From NCBI GenBank assembly GCA_020634235.1, contig JACKCB010000002.1:1674001-1738000 (forward strand): a stretch of 64,000 nucleotides of DNA. Direction: 5' to 3'. Of the stretch, positions 42,240 through 50,974 are shown piece by piece. Made by a program: the position numbers and the translations under genes. The stretch comes from Ardenticatenaceae bacterium (lineage in GTDB: Bacteria; Chloroflexota; Anaerolineae; Promineifilales; Promineifilaceae). The notes beneath the pieces were generated by a model. It was not told where the DNA came from. It saw only the letters and a list, made by a program, of their open reading frames with translations, and ran no database searches. Numbering within the stretch: position 1 is the first letter of the stretch; every line of letters starts with the position of its first letter.

Positions 42240-43526
42240 TTAACGTGCCTGCTGCAATAACTCTTGCGCATAGGCCACGCGGATGTTTTTGGCGGCGACG
42301 AGCTGCCCGGCGATTTTCTCGACCAGGTCACCGGTTGCGCCGGCGGCCAGGGCTACCTGGCGGGCGTGCATGCGCATGTGGCCGTGCTGGATGCCGGTGG
42401 TGGCCAGGGCGCGGATGGCGGCCAGGTTTTGGGCCAGCCCCACAGCGGCCATGATCTGGCCCAGTTCGCTGGCGGAGCTGACGTTGAGGATGCGCATGGC
42501 TACCTGGGCGGTGGGGTGGACGCGGGTGGCCCCGCCCACCGTGCCCACGGCCATGGGCAGGGTGATCTCGCCAGACAGGTCGCCGTTGTCGTCGATGTGC
42601 CAATCGGTGAGGGCGCGATATTGGCCGCTGCGGGCGGCGTAGGCGTGGGCGCCGGCTTCAATGGCGCGCCAGTCGTTGCCGGTGGCAATGCAGATGGCGT
42701 CGATGCCGTTCATGATGCCTTTGTTGTGGGTGGCGGCGCGGTAGGGATCGACGATGGCGAAGGCGTTGGCTTCGGCAATGCGTTGGGCCACCACCCGGCC
42801 GGGCATCTCATCACGGGCCAGGACCCCGGCCGGGACGGTGCAGCGCGCTGTTACCAGCCGCCGGTCGGTTAGATTGGAGAGGATGCGCAGGTTTACGCGG
42901 CCGCCGGTCAGCTCTTCTACAAAGGGGGCAATGCTCTCCACGGCGGTGTTGATGGCGTTGGCTCCCATGGCGTCTTGTGTGTCATAGAGCAGGTGCAGCA
43001 CCAGCATGGGGCCGACGGGCGTGTGGGGGAAGGGGCGCAGTTCCAGGTCGCACGCGCCGCCGCCGCGGGCGACAATGCTGGGGCTGCTGTTGTTGGCCTC
43101 TTCCATGAGCTGGCCTTTCATCGCCTGCAGTGACTCGATGGCCGCGTCCATGTCGGGAATGTCCAGGACTTGAATCTGGCCGATCATGATGGGCGGTGTG
43201 GCGGTGGTTTGGAAGCCGCCGCCGGCCAGGGCCAGCTTGGCCGCAAAGCTGACAGCGGCCAGCACGCTAGGCTCTTCGATGGCCATGGGGATGAGATAGT
43301 CGCGGCCGTTGACCCGGAAGTTGGCGGCGATGCCCAGGGGCAGGGCGTGAGTGCCCACGCCGTTTTCGATCATCTGGCTGGCTTGTTCGGCGGTGAGACC
43401 CTGGTTGAGCAGGATTTGTTGGTCGGCTTCGTCTAACCCGGCCCATTCGGCCACGGTGGCGACTCTTTGGGGCAGGCTGAGTTTGTAGAAGCCGGGCAGG
43501 CGAGAAGATTTGCTTTCGGGCTGCAT
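42240..43526 (-). CDS. Hydroxymethylglutaryl-CoA reductase
   Basis: 428 residues. Catalytic and binding motifs are IAVEEPSVLAA-like (AIEEPSVLAAVSFAAK, catalytic Glu), DTQDAMGANAINTA, THNKGIMNGIDA (catalytic Lys), GTVGGATRVHPTAQ and the C-terminal His in GHMRMHARQVAL. The pattern fits the class II bacterial enzymes, some of which work in mevalonate breakdown, but its place beside HMG-CoA synthase argues for synthesis of mevalonate. ATG 43526 has GGAG at the right distance; an in-frame GTG lies 6 bases upstream. No downstream mevalonate-kinase genes are in the window. Confidence 0.94.
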   Translation of the reverse strand: MQPESKSSRLPGFYKLSLPQRVATVAEWAGLDEADQQILLNQGLTAEQASQMIENGVGTHALPLGIAANFRVNGRDYLIPMAIEEPSVLAAVSFAAKLALAGGGFQTTATPPIMIGQIQVLDIPDMDAAIESLQAMKGQLMEEANNSSPSIVARGGGACDLELRPFPHTPVGPMLVLHLLYDTQDAMGANAINTAVESIAPFVEELTGGRVNLRILSNLTDRRLVTARCTVPAGVLARDEMPGRVVAQRIAEANAFAIVDPYRAATHNKGIMNGIDAICIATGNDWRAIEAGAHAYAARSGQYRALTDWHIDDNGDLSGEITLPMAVGTVGGATRVHPTAQVAMRILNVSSASELGQIMAAVGLAQNLAAIRALATTGIQHGHMRMHARQVALAAGATGDLVEKIAGQLVAAKNIRVAYAQELLQQAR

Positions 43527-43640
43527 AAACACTCCGTTGCGCGCAGTTGTGTAACGGCGGGACTATAACGTGCTTTCGCTTTCAAAAGCTATCAAACTGG
43601 CTTGTTGGTAGGAAAATGCAGGGGTTGGTGGGGGGCGGGC

Positions 43641-43672
43641 AAAAAAAAGGGGCAAGTGCCGGCACTTGCCCC
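43641..43672 (-). terminator. Rho-independent terminator (leftward)
   Basis: GGGGCAAGTGCC (43649-43660) and GGCACTTGCCCC (43661-43672) form a 12-base perfect stem; on the leftward transcript eight T follow. It ends the M14 peptidase transcript and separates it from the mevalonate genes. Confidence 0.92.
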
Positions 43673-43704
43673 TGTGGCGTTATGGGGGATTGTCCCGGCC
43701 GGGT

Positions 43705-45378
43705 TTAGCCCAGCGTGACGGTGGTGCGCAGGGTGCCGGCGCGCTGGTGGCTGGCGGTGATGGTGATCTCGCTCCCGGCCGGGGCGCGGATGACCCATTC
43801 CACTTTGGCGCGCTCGCTGGTGGGGTCGCCGCCCCAAATGGTGGTCACGCCCTTGTGGTCGCGTCCCTTTAGCTGGCCCAGTTGGGTTTTGGCCTGGCCG
43901 GTGATGAGCGTCGCCCCGGCCGGGAGCGCCAGGTCCACCTCCAGCGGGCGCACCACCTTCATCTTCATTGCCTGTTCGGTTATGTTGGTAGGCAGCCAGC
44001 CGGTGTTGTGCACCACCAGCCGCACCTTGTGCAGATCGCCATGCGACTCCGTTTCCACGCTGTGTAGCTCCAACCGCGGCGAGACCAGGCAGTTGTAGAT
44101 GACGAAATCGGCCAGCGGGGCAATCTCCTTTTCCAACAGCTTGTAAGGCGGATTACGCCAGGTGAGGAAGGTGTGCCAGCCACCCAGCTCCACCTGGCCC
44201 AACTGCGGATGCTCAAACGGGTACCAATCCACATACCCTTCGCCATCCAGCGTCTCATCCAGCCAATTCATAATCTTCACATCATCTTCCACGGGATGCT
44301 CGCGGAACCAGTCCATGAATTTGTAATCCTTGATGCCGGCCTGCTGCTGCACGCTCCAGATTTCGGTGGTCCAGGCGTAAACACCCAGATGTTCGTACAT
44401 CCAATCGTCGAAGGTGCCCTTGATGTACTCCTTGGGGTCATATTTGAAATCATGAAAGACCGACACGGCCGGGTAGCCGGTGAGTTCTGTGCCCTTCTTG
44501 CCCATGGCCTTATAGGTGTAAAGGTCCTGGGTGGGCATCTTGTCTTCCGGTTCGGCCGTAGGCGGGCGCAGGTGCACGCCGCTGAAGGTGTGGAAGGTGA
44601 GTGCGCCGGTGATGTTGGGATGGTCGGTGATGAACTGCACCACCGGCCGGATTTCCGGCTCGCTGGTGGGGTAAGGGCCGGCCCCCTGCTGGTCTGGTGA
44701 CCAATGCACCGGGAAGTTGCGGTTCAGGTCCAGCCCTTGCACTGGCGGCGCAAAATCGATGGTCACCCCGTCATAGTTGCGGATCTGGCCTTCGGGCAGC
44801 AGGCGATAGTAATCGCCGCCGGGCAAATCGTCGGCGGCGCGGGGAATGAGCAGGCGTGGCTCCTGCGGGTGAACCTTCCACGCGCCGTTGGGGTCTTTCA
44901 GGCGCATGGAGAGGATGCGCCCGTCGCCGTCGACGTCTTCCTGGAAAAAGCCGTCTAGCTCCTCGGTACGCGGATAGGGCCGGGTGCTGCTGCGGACGAA
45001 TTTGGGCCGGTCGGCCAAAGCCCACTCCGCGCCATCCGGGTTGAGCCGGGGGACGACGTAAAAGACGCGACTGTCCAGAGCATAGGTGATCTTGTCGTCC
45101 TGGCCATATTGGGTGAGCAGTTTGTGGATGAGGTAGAGGGCGGCGGAGGATGGGGCAACCTCGGTGGCGTGGATGTTGGCATCCACCCAATAGGCGGGCT
45201 TCTCATTGTCTGGCCCGCTGGCGGCATTGGTCAGGGTGACCAGCCAGATGTCGCGCCCTTCAAAGCTCTGGCCCAGGCTCTCCAGGCGGCACAGATTGGG
45301 GTAGCGTGCGGCCCAATCCTGCAGGAAGCTGGTGATGGCGTCGTAACGATAGTAGGTGTCAAATTGAATATCGGGCAT
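43705..45378 (-). CDS. M14-family zinc carboxypeptidase
   Basis: 557 residues. Zinc ligands His and Glu are in YWVDANIHATEVAPSS (about residues 70-75) and the third His in LTFHTFSGVHLRP. Substrate-binding GLDLNRNFPVHWS and the catalytic Glu in AWTTEIWSVQQQAG are also present. The C-terminal 140 residues (VRLVVHNTGWLPTNITEQAMK) form a beta domain typical of the larger M14 proteins. There is no signal peptide, so it is probably cytoplasmic. AGGAG precedes the ATG. A strong terminator follows. Confidence 0.92.
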   Translation of the reverse strand: MPDIQFDTYYRYDAITSFLQDWAARYPNLCRLESLGQSFEGRDIWLVTLTNAASGPDNEKPAYWVDANIHATEVAPSSAALYLIHKLLTQYGQDDKITYALDSRVFYVVPRLNPDGAEWALADRPKFVRSSTRPYPRTEELDGFFQEDVDGDGRILSMRLKDPNGAWKVHPQEPRLLIPRAADDLPGGDYYRLLPEGQIRNYDGVTIDFAPPVQGLDLNRNFPVHWSPDQQGAGPYPTSEPEIRPVVQFITDHPNITGALTFHTFSGVHLRPPTAEPEDKMPTQDLYTYKAMGKKGTELTGYPAVSVFHDFKYDPKEYIKGTFDDWMYEHLGVYAWTTEIWSVQQQAGIKDYKFMDWFREHPVEDDVKIMNWLDETLDGEGYVDWYPFEHPQLGQVELGGWHTFLTWRNPPYKLLEKEIAPLADFVIYNCLVSPRLELHSVETESHGDLHKVRLVVHNTGWLPTNITEQAMKMKVVRPLEVDLALPAGATLITGQAKTQLGQLKGRDHKGVTTIWGGDPTSERAKVEWVIRAPAGSEITITASHQRAGTLRTTVTLG

Positions 45379-45447
45379 GGGTTTCTCCTCGGTGTTGGTG
45401 TGGGGCTTTCGCGACCAGGGCGGATTGCTGCCGGACGCACGGGTGCT

Positions 45448-46584
45448 TTATGTCAATTTTCCGTAGACCAGGATGGTTTCGTGGATCGTTTTCTCCCAGG
45501 TGAATTGGGCGGCTTGCTGCAAGCCCTTGTGTTTGAGTTCGGCGGCCAGGTTTTCTTGCACCAGGGTGGCGATGATAGCGCCGGCCATGTCGCGCTCGTT
45601 GTCGGGCGGGACGGCAAAGGCGGCGTCGCCAACGACTTCGGGCAGGGAGGCGGCGTCGGTGGTGACCACGGGCACGCCGCAGGCCATGGCTTCTAACGGT
45701 GGCAGGCCAAAGCCTTCGTAGCGGCTGGGGAAGGCGAAGCACATGGCACCCCGGTAGATGGCGGGTTTGTCTTCTTCGTCCACGTAGCCAATCCAGCGCA
45801 CGTGGTTGCTCAGGCCGAGCTGGTCGATGTAGCTGGGATAGTCGGGGAGGTTGGGGCTGTGTGGCTGGGGTTGGCGACCGGCCAGCACCAGGGGGTAGTC
45901 TTCGCCCATGGCCTGGGCGACGTAGGTGTAGGCCAGCAGGAGGGTGGTGACGTTTTTGTGAATTTCGTAGCCGCCCAGGTAGAGGACGTAGAAGTCGGGC
46001 AGGTTGTATTTGCGCAGGATGGCCATGTCGAGCAGCAGGTCGCTGTCGGGTTTGTATTGGGGAGCGGCGGCCAGGTGGATGGGGGTGATGTCCCCGGCCG
46101 GGATGCCCAACTGCTGCGCGATATCCCGCCGGCTGGCGTGGGAGTCGGTGATGATCTGGCCGGCGCCGCGCGCCCCGGCCGCGACCAGGGCGTTGTACAG
46201 CCGGCTGCCCAGCCCGCGCCGGTATTCGCGAAAGAGCAGGGTGATGAGGTCGTGGATGGTGACGACGAGGGGGATGGGGGAGCGCAGCGGTGGCCCCCAG
46301 TAGGGGACGTGGGCCAGGGTGGCGCTAACCTGGCGGCAGGCGCGGGGGAAGCCGATTTGCTCGAACAGAACTTTGCCCAGGTGCCCCGGCCGGGTAGGGA
46401 CCAGCTTCACGTGTACACTGGGTGGCACCCCGGCCGGTCCCGGTTCGCCGGGCAACTGCGGGTAGACCAGGGTGATCTCCAGGTCGGAAACGAGCCGGTT
46501 CAGGTAATAGACCAGTTGTCGGGTGTATTGACCACTGCCGGTTCCCGGCCGGTTCCAGAAGTACGCGTTAATCGCCAGGTGCAT
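45448..46584 (-). CDS. Glycosyltransferase family 4
   Basis: 378 residues. It is a GT-B fold enzyme with an N-terminal acceptor domain (NAYFWNRPGTGSGQYTRQLVYYL) and the C-terminal nucleotide-sugar site YLGGYEIHKNVTTLLLAY, then FAFPSRYEGFGLPPLEAMACGVPVV with the conserved ExxxxxxxE. It transfers a sugar from a nucleotide donor, likely to an envelope polysaccharide. ATG 46584 fits the family start; a longer frame begins at 46623. It is upstream of the M14 gene, 69 bases away, in the same direction. Confidence 0.9.
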   Translation of the reverse strand: MHLAINAYFWNRPGTGSGQYTRQLVYYLNRLVSDLEITLVYPQLPGEPGPAGVPPSVHVKLVPTRPGHLGKVLFEQIGFPRACRQVSATLAHVPYWGPPLRSPIPLVVTIHDLITLLFREYRRGLGSRLYNALVAAGARGAGQIITDSHASRRDIAQQLGIPAGDITPIHLAAAPQYKPDSDLLLDMAILRKYNLPDFYVLYLGGYEIHKNVTTLLLAYTYVAQAMGEDYPLVLAGRQPQPHSPNLPDYPSYIDQLGLSNHVRWIGYVDEEDKPAIYRGAMCFAFPSRYEGFGLPPLEAMACGVPVVTTDAASLPEVVGDAAFAVPPDNERDMAGAIIATLVQENLAAELKHKGLQQAAQFTWEKTIHETILVYGKLT

Positions 46585-46775
46585 GATGGAAGGGAGTTTA
46601 CCAATCTCAGTGGCAAAGACCAAGTGCGGCGGCGGTTCCCGGCCGGGTGGTTGCCGCCGCGCTTAGTTGTTCGGGTAAACATATTGACCGGTGAAAAGGT
46701 CAATCGACAGCCATGTTACCGCTAATATACCCCAAATTGCCCCGAATATGCCGGTCGATTGCCGCCAATTAGTTG

Positions 46776-46789
46776 TTTGTTTGAACAAA
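46776..46789. promoter_or_regulatory. Candidate ROK operator palindrome
   Basis: TTTGTTTGAACAAA has 6-base arms around a 2-base centre, 40 bases upstream of the ROK start codon in an AT-rich gap. AT-rich palindromes with TTTG/CAAA-type ends are usual operators of NagC/XylR/Mlc-type repressors, so autoregulation is plausible. Confidence 0.4.
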
Positions 46790-46828
46790 GTTGGTTAAAA
46801 TTTGCATACTTGCGTTGGAGACACTTGC

Positions 46829-48148
46829 ATGGAGAAACCGCAGCACACCCAGGCGCAGTTAAGGGAGTCCAATCTTGCTCTGGTTCTTAGCCAACTGAGG
46901 ATCAGATCCCCCTTGTCGCGCGCGCAGTTGGCCAAGCAGACCCATCTGAACAAGAGCACCATCTCCAACCTGACTGGGGAGCTGTTGGCGCTGGGGCTGC
47001 TGCATGAAGTCGGCCTCGACACCTCTGGCGGCGGTCGCCCGGCGCGTTTGCTGGCCATCAACCCTCATGCCGGGCACGTTGTGGCCTGTGAATTAGGCGT
47101 AGATTTCCTGCTGACCATCGTTACCGATTTTGGCGGCAGTATTTTGTGGCGTACCCGCCTGGCTACCGAACCCACCCATGCCCAAGATGTTATTCTGGCC
47201 CAACTGTTGGCCAGTGTGCGCGAGGCGATTGCCTTTAGCCGGCAGTCGCAGCAGCGGCTGCTGGGGATTGGGGTGACGCTGCCGGGCATGGTGGATGTTG
47301 AGGATGGGGTGCTGCTTTTTTCGCCTAACCTGCAATGGCACAACGTGCCCCTGCGCCAGATGTTGGAGGAGCAGCTGAATTTGCCGGTTTATGTGGAGAA
47401 TGACGCCAATGCAGCCGCTTTGGGCGAACATTTCTTTGGTGGTGCCGGCCGGGTGCGCGACTTCATTTTCATTTTGGTCGATGTGGGTCTGGGGGGCGGT
47501 CTCTTTCTTAACGGTGATCTTTACCGGGGCACGCGCGGCCTGGCGGGCGAGATTGGGCACATGGAACTGGGCCGTTACAGTGACCGGCCGTGTCGCTGTG
47601 GCAAGCGGGGCTGCTGGGAGATGGAGGTCAACAAGACGTCTATCGTGAACCGGGTGCGGACGCTGCTGGACGTGAGGCGCAGCAGTAGTATTCCGGCGAT
47701 GATGGCCGAGCGGGATTGCCCGCTAACGCTGGCGCTCATTCTGGAGGCGGCCGCGGCCGGCGATGGCGTGGCCCTGGAGGCCCTGACCGAAACAGGACGT
47801 GTGCTGGGTCTGGGTATTTCCAACCTGATCAATACGTTCAATCCGGAGTTGATTGTCCTGGGCGGCGTCCTGAGCCAGGTGGGTGAGTATATGCTGCCGG
47901 CCATTCGGGAGACGCTGGCGCAGAAGGCGCTGTTGGCGGCACACGAACAAACGGAAGTTGCCCTGTCGGTATTTGGTACCGATGCCATTGTCATTGGGGC
48001 AGCGACGCTGGTGGTTAAGGCTGTTCTATCGAATCCGAAGAGTGTTGAATACCTGCCACATGCCGTGAGCCTGGCATCATTGGCTTTTTCTCAAGAAGGA
48101 GGTGATCGATCCGCAGATTCAAACGCTGTCTTGCTTACCCGGTATTAG
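46829..48148 (+). CDS. ROK-family transcriptional repressor
   Basis: 439 residues. The N-terminal winged helix (SPLSRAQLAKQTHLNKSTISNLTGELLALG) is followed by a ROK sugar-kinase-like domain with GIGVTLPGMVD, the NDANAAALGEHFFG site and the zinc motif GHMELGRYSDRPCRCGKRGCWE. This is the NagC/Mlc/XylR type that releases DNA on sugar binding. It faces the sugar-transporter genes and probably controls them. ATG 46829 has GGAG upstream; an in-frame TTG lies at 46802. The last 30 residues extend beyond the usual end and are encoded by a stretch resembling antisense 16S rRNA. Confidence 0.93.
   Translation: MEKPQHTQAQLRESNLALVLSQLRIRSPLSRAQLAKQTHLNKSTISNLTGELLALGLLHEVGLDTSGGGRPARLLAINPHAGHVVACELGVDFLLTIVTDFGGSILWRTRLATEPTHAQDVILAQLLASVREAIAFSRQSQQRLLGIGVTLPGMVDVEDGVLLFSPNLQWHNVPLRQMLEEQLNLPVYVENDANAAALGEHFFGGAGRVRDFIFILVDVGLGGGLFLNGDLYRGTRGLAGEIGHMELGRYSDRPCRCGKRGCWEMEVNKTSIVNRVRTLLDVRRSSSIPAMMAERDCPLTLALILEAAAAGDGVALEALTETGRVLGLGISNLINTFNPELIVLGGVLSQVGEYMLPAIRETLAQKALLAAHEQTEVALSVFGTDAIVIGAATLVVKAVLSNPKSVEYLPHAVSLASLAFSQEGGDRSADSNAVLLTRY
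48096..48120 (+). other. Sequence resembling the reverse complement of the 16S rRNA 3' end
   Basis: AAGGAGGTGATC (48096-48107), then CCGCA (48111-48115) and TTC (48118-48120), match in order and spacing the reverse complement of the bacterial 16S 3' terminus (AAGGAGGTGATCCAGCCGCA...TTC), about 20 of 25 positions. It lies inside the ROK reading frame near its end. It may be an rRNA-derived fossil, a very strong internal Shine-Dalgarno-like site, or chance. Confidence 0.4.
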
Positions 48149-48152
48149 CCGG

Positions 48153-48180
48153 GGCTTGTCGTTAATGACAGGCCTTTGTC
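48153..48180 (+). terminator. Probable terminator after the ROK gene
   Basis: GGCTTGTC (48153-48160) and GACAGGCC (48167-48174) pair with one G-U around a 6-base loop, followed by TTTGTCTT. The T-run is imperfect. Confidence 0.55.
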
Positions 48181-48250
48181 TTGCTGGCTGTAGACGCACG
48201 CACCCCGGCCGGGGTGAGTGCGCATAATCCAAACTTCACAGGAGAAGAAA

Positions 48251-50857
48251 ATGCTTACACACAAATCGCGCCGTATTGCCCTTTGGGTAACCATCTTTGC
48301 GATATTTGCCTTGCTTCTGGTTGCCTGCGGTGGTGGCAATACCAACACCAATACCGAAACCCAGGCAACCGCCGAAACAGACACGACCGATACCACCACC
48401 GATACGACTGAACCGACCGCCGAGCCGCCAGCCGACGAAACCATGGCTGGCTCCGAAGTCGAAGTCTTTAGCTGGTGGACCGGTGGTGGTGAAGCCGCCG
48501 GCCTGGAAGCCATGATTGGCGTCTTCAACGAGCAGTACCCCGACATCAAGTTTGTGAACTCCGCCGTGGCCGGTGGGGCTGGCACCAACGCCCGCGCCGT
48601 CCTGGCCACTCGCTTGCAGGCCAACGAGCCACCCGACAGTTGGCAGGGCCATGCTGGTCAGGAGCTTATCGGCACCTACGTCGCGGCCGGGCAAATCGAG
48701 CCTCTGAACGATCTCTACGCCGAAGAAGGCTGGCTCGACGTCATGCCAGAGACCCTCATCCCGCTCATCTCGCAGGATGGCAACATCTACTCCGTGCCGG
48801 TCAACATCCACCGCGCCAACGTGCTGTGGATCAACCCCACCGTCTTGGCCGACAATGGCCTGGAAGTGCCCACCTCGCTGGACGAGTGGTTTGCCGCCAT
48901 GGATACCCTGCAAGCCAACGGCATGGATGCCCCCCTGGCCCTGGGTGAGCAGTGGACCGTGATGCACCTCTTTGAGACCATCATGCTGGCCTCGCTCGGC
49001 CCCGATGATTATAACGGCCTTTGGAATGGCAAGGTTGCCTGGGACAGCTCCGAAGTAACTGCTGCCCTGGAGAACTTCCAGAAAACGCTCACCTACACCA
49101 ACAGCGACGCTTCTGCGCTTAGCTGGCAGGATGCGGCCCAACTGGTCATTGATGGCGACGCCGCCTTCAACGTGATGGGCGACTGGGCCGAAGGTTTCTT
49201 CCGCGAAATCGGCAAGGAACCCAAAGTAGATTACGACTGGGCTCCGGTGCCCGGCACCGCGGGCAATTTCCAGTTCTTGTCCGACAGCTTCGTGCTGGCC
49301 GTTGGTGCGCCTCATCGTGACGCCGCCCTCGACTGGCTGAGAGTTGCCGGCTCTATCGAAGGCCAGGATGCCTTCAACCCCGTGAAGGGCTCTATTCCCG
49401 CCCGCAAAGATGCTGACCGCAGCCTGTATGGCGAGTACCTGCTCTCTGCCATGGATGACTGGGCTTCCAATACCGTGGTGGGCAGCCTGACCCACGGCGT
49501 GGTGGCCAACGACTCCTGGAAATCGGAGATCGATACCTCCATTGGCCTGTTCCTGGCCGATGGCGACCTGGCGGCACTGCAAACTGGCCTGGTTTCCGCG
49601 TTTGAATCCTCGGGCAAGACCCAGGCGGCGATGGATGAAACCATGGCCGGAGACACGGGCGACATGGCGGCCAGTGACCTGACTGGTCAGGTAGAGGTCT
49701 TTAGCTGGTGGACTGGTGGTGGCGAAGCCGCTGGTCTGGAAGCGATGGTGGCGGTCTTTGGTGAGCTGTATCCGGGTGTGGAGTTTGTGAACTCTGCCGT
49801 GGCCGGTGGGGCTGGCACCAATGCCCGCGCGGTTCTGGCCACCCGTTTGCAGGCCAGTGACCCGCCCGATAGCTGGCAAGGTCATGCTGGGCAGGAGCTT
49901 ATTGGCACTTATGTCGCGGCCGGGCAGTTGGAACCGCTGAACTTCCTCTATGATGAAGAAGGGTGGCTCGATGTCATGCCGGAGACCCTTATCCCGCTCA
50001 TCTCGCAGGATGGCAACATCTACTCGGTGCCGGTCAATATCCACCGCGCCAACGTGATGTGGATCAACCCCACCGTTCTGGCTGACAATGGCCTGGAAGT
50101 GCCTACCAGTCTGGAAGACTGGTTTGCGGCGATGGATAAGCTGCAAGCCAATGGCATGGATGCCCCGCTGGCCATGGGTGAGCAGTGGACCGCGATGCAC
50201 CTGTTTGAGACGATCCTGCTTGCTTCGTTGGGCCCTGATGCGTACAACGCGCTGTGGGCGGCCGGTGCTGACTGGTCTACGCCTGAGGTGACGGCTGCGC
50301 TGGAGAATTATGCCAAGGCGCTGAGCTACACCAACAGTGATGCCTCGGCGCTAAGCTGGCAGGATGCGGCGCAACTGGTTGTGGATGGCGATGCGGCGTT
50401 CAATGTCATGGGTGACTGGGCAGAAGGCTTCTTCCGCGAAATCGGCATGGAGCCGCGCACAAACTATGACTGGGCCCCGGTGCCTGGCACGGCCGGTGTC
50501 TTCCAGTTCTTGTCTGACAGCTTTGTGCTGGCGGTGGGCGCGCCGGACCGTGATCAGGCGATTGCCTGGCTGAAGGTTGCTGGCTCTATTGAAGGCCAGG
50601 ATGCGTTCAACCCGGTGAAGGGTTCTATCCCGGCGCGTACGGATGCGGATCGCAGCCTCTATGGTGAGTACCTGCTTTCGGCGATGGATGATTGGTCGAC
50701 GAATACGGTGGTTGGCAGCCTGACGCATGGCGTTGTGGCGAATGACTCTTGGAAGTCGGAAATTGACACGGCCCTGGGGTTGTTCCTGGGGACGCTGGAT
50801 GTTCAGGGTTTCCAGGAGGCGCTGGTAGCTGCGTACGCCAGCTCTGGCCCGCAATAG
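48251..50857 (+). CDS. Duplicated glucose-type ABC solute-binding lipoprotein
   Basis: 868 residues, about twice the family length. Signal peptide and lipobox (LLLVACGGG), then a Thr-rich linker, then two complete CUT1 binding domains in tandem (about residues 70-460 and 480-868). Each has VFSWWTGGGEAAGLEAM, GGAGTNARAVLATRLQA, PPDSWQGHAGQELIGTYVA, YSVPVNIHRANV, AFNVMGDWAEGFFREIG and DAFNPVKGSIPAR, matching Thermus-type glucose/mannose-binding proteins; copies are about 85-90% identical by eye. The linker DETMAG is repeated too. GGAGAAG precedes ATG 48251. It should hand sugar to the two permeases downstream. Confidence 0.93.
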   Translation: MLTHKSRRIALWVTIFAIFALLLVACGGGNTNTNTETQATAETDTTDTTTDTTEPTAEPPADETMAGSEVEVFSWWTGGGEAAGLEAMIGVFNEQYPDIKFVNSAVAGGAGTNARAVLATRLQANEPPDSWQGHAGQELIGTYVAAGQIEPLNDLYAEEGWLDVMPETLIPLISQDGNIYSVPVNIHRANVLWINPTVLADNGLEVPTSLDEWFAAMDTLQANGMDAPLALGEQWTVMHLFETIMLASLGPDDYNGLWNGKVAWDSSEVTAALENFQKTLTYTNSDASALSWQDAAQLVIDGDAAFNVMGDWAEGFFREIGKEPKVDYDWAPVPGTAGNFQFLSDSFVLAVGAPHRDAALDWLRVAGSIEGQDAFNPVKGSIPARKDADRSLYGEYLLSAMDDWASNTVVGSLTHGVVANDSWKSEIDTSIGLFLADGDLAALQTGLVSAFESSGKTQAAMDETMAGDTGDMAASDLTGQVEVFSWWTGGGEAAGLEAMVAVFGELYPGVEFVNSAVAGGAGTNARAVLATRLQASDPPDSWQGHAGQELIGTYVAAGQLEPLNFLYDEEGWLDVMPETLIPLISQDGNIYSVPVNIHRANVMWINPTVLADNGLEVPTSLEDWFAAMDKLQANGMDAPLAMGEQWTAMHLFETILLASLGPDAYNALWAAGADWSTPEVTAALENYAKALSYTNSDASALSWQDAAQLVVDGDAAFNVMGDWAEGFFREIGMEPRTNYDWAPVPGTAGVFQFLSDSFVLAVGAPDRDQAIAWLKVAGSIEGQDAFNPVKGSIPARTDADRSLYGEYLLSAMDDWSTNTVVGSLTHGVVANDSWKSEIDTALGLFLGTLDVQGFQEALVAAYASSGPQ
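48434..50857 (+). repeat. Intragenic tandem duplication (two units of about 1.2 kb)
   Basis: Unit 1 starts at GACGAAACCATGGCTGG (48434) and unit 2 at GATGAAACCATGGCCGG (49634), 1200 bases apart. Within each, the binding-protein domain begins at FSWWTGGG (48467 and 49700). Differences are mostly at third codon positions: unit 1 prefers C-ending codons, and unit 2 has more G- and T-ending ones. So this is an old duplication under protein-level constraint, not an assembly copy. Confidence 0.9.
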
Positions 50858-50875
50858 TGTTTGTTGAATGAATGG

Positions 50876-50919
50876 GGCACGAGGCTCTCGGTGGTTTACC
50901 CGGCCGGGGGCCTCGTGCC
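50876..50919 (+). terminator. Hairpin with palindrome in the loop, between binding protein and permeases
   Basis: GGCACGAGGC (50876-50885) and GCCTCGTGCC (50910-50919) pair perfectly; the 24-base loop contains CCCGGCCGGG (50899-50908). TGCCTGTTTTG follows. It probably works as a partial terminator or 3' stabiliser, giving more binding protein than permease, as is common in such operons. Confidence 0.7.
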
Positions 50920-50974
50920 TGCCTGTTTTGCCAATAGCTAACCGCAGCCGCGGTTTCTTGAGGAGTGGTTGCCC

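Noticed and set aside
48236..50200. 654-codon minus-strand frame opposite the binding-protein gene
   Set aside because: A by-product of biased third positions in the real gene. It shows the same duplication because the template does.
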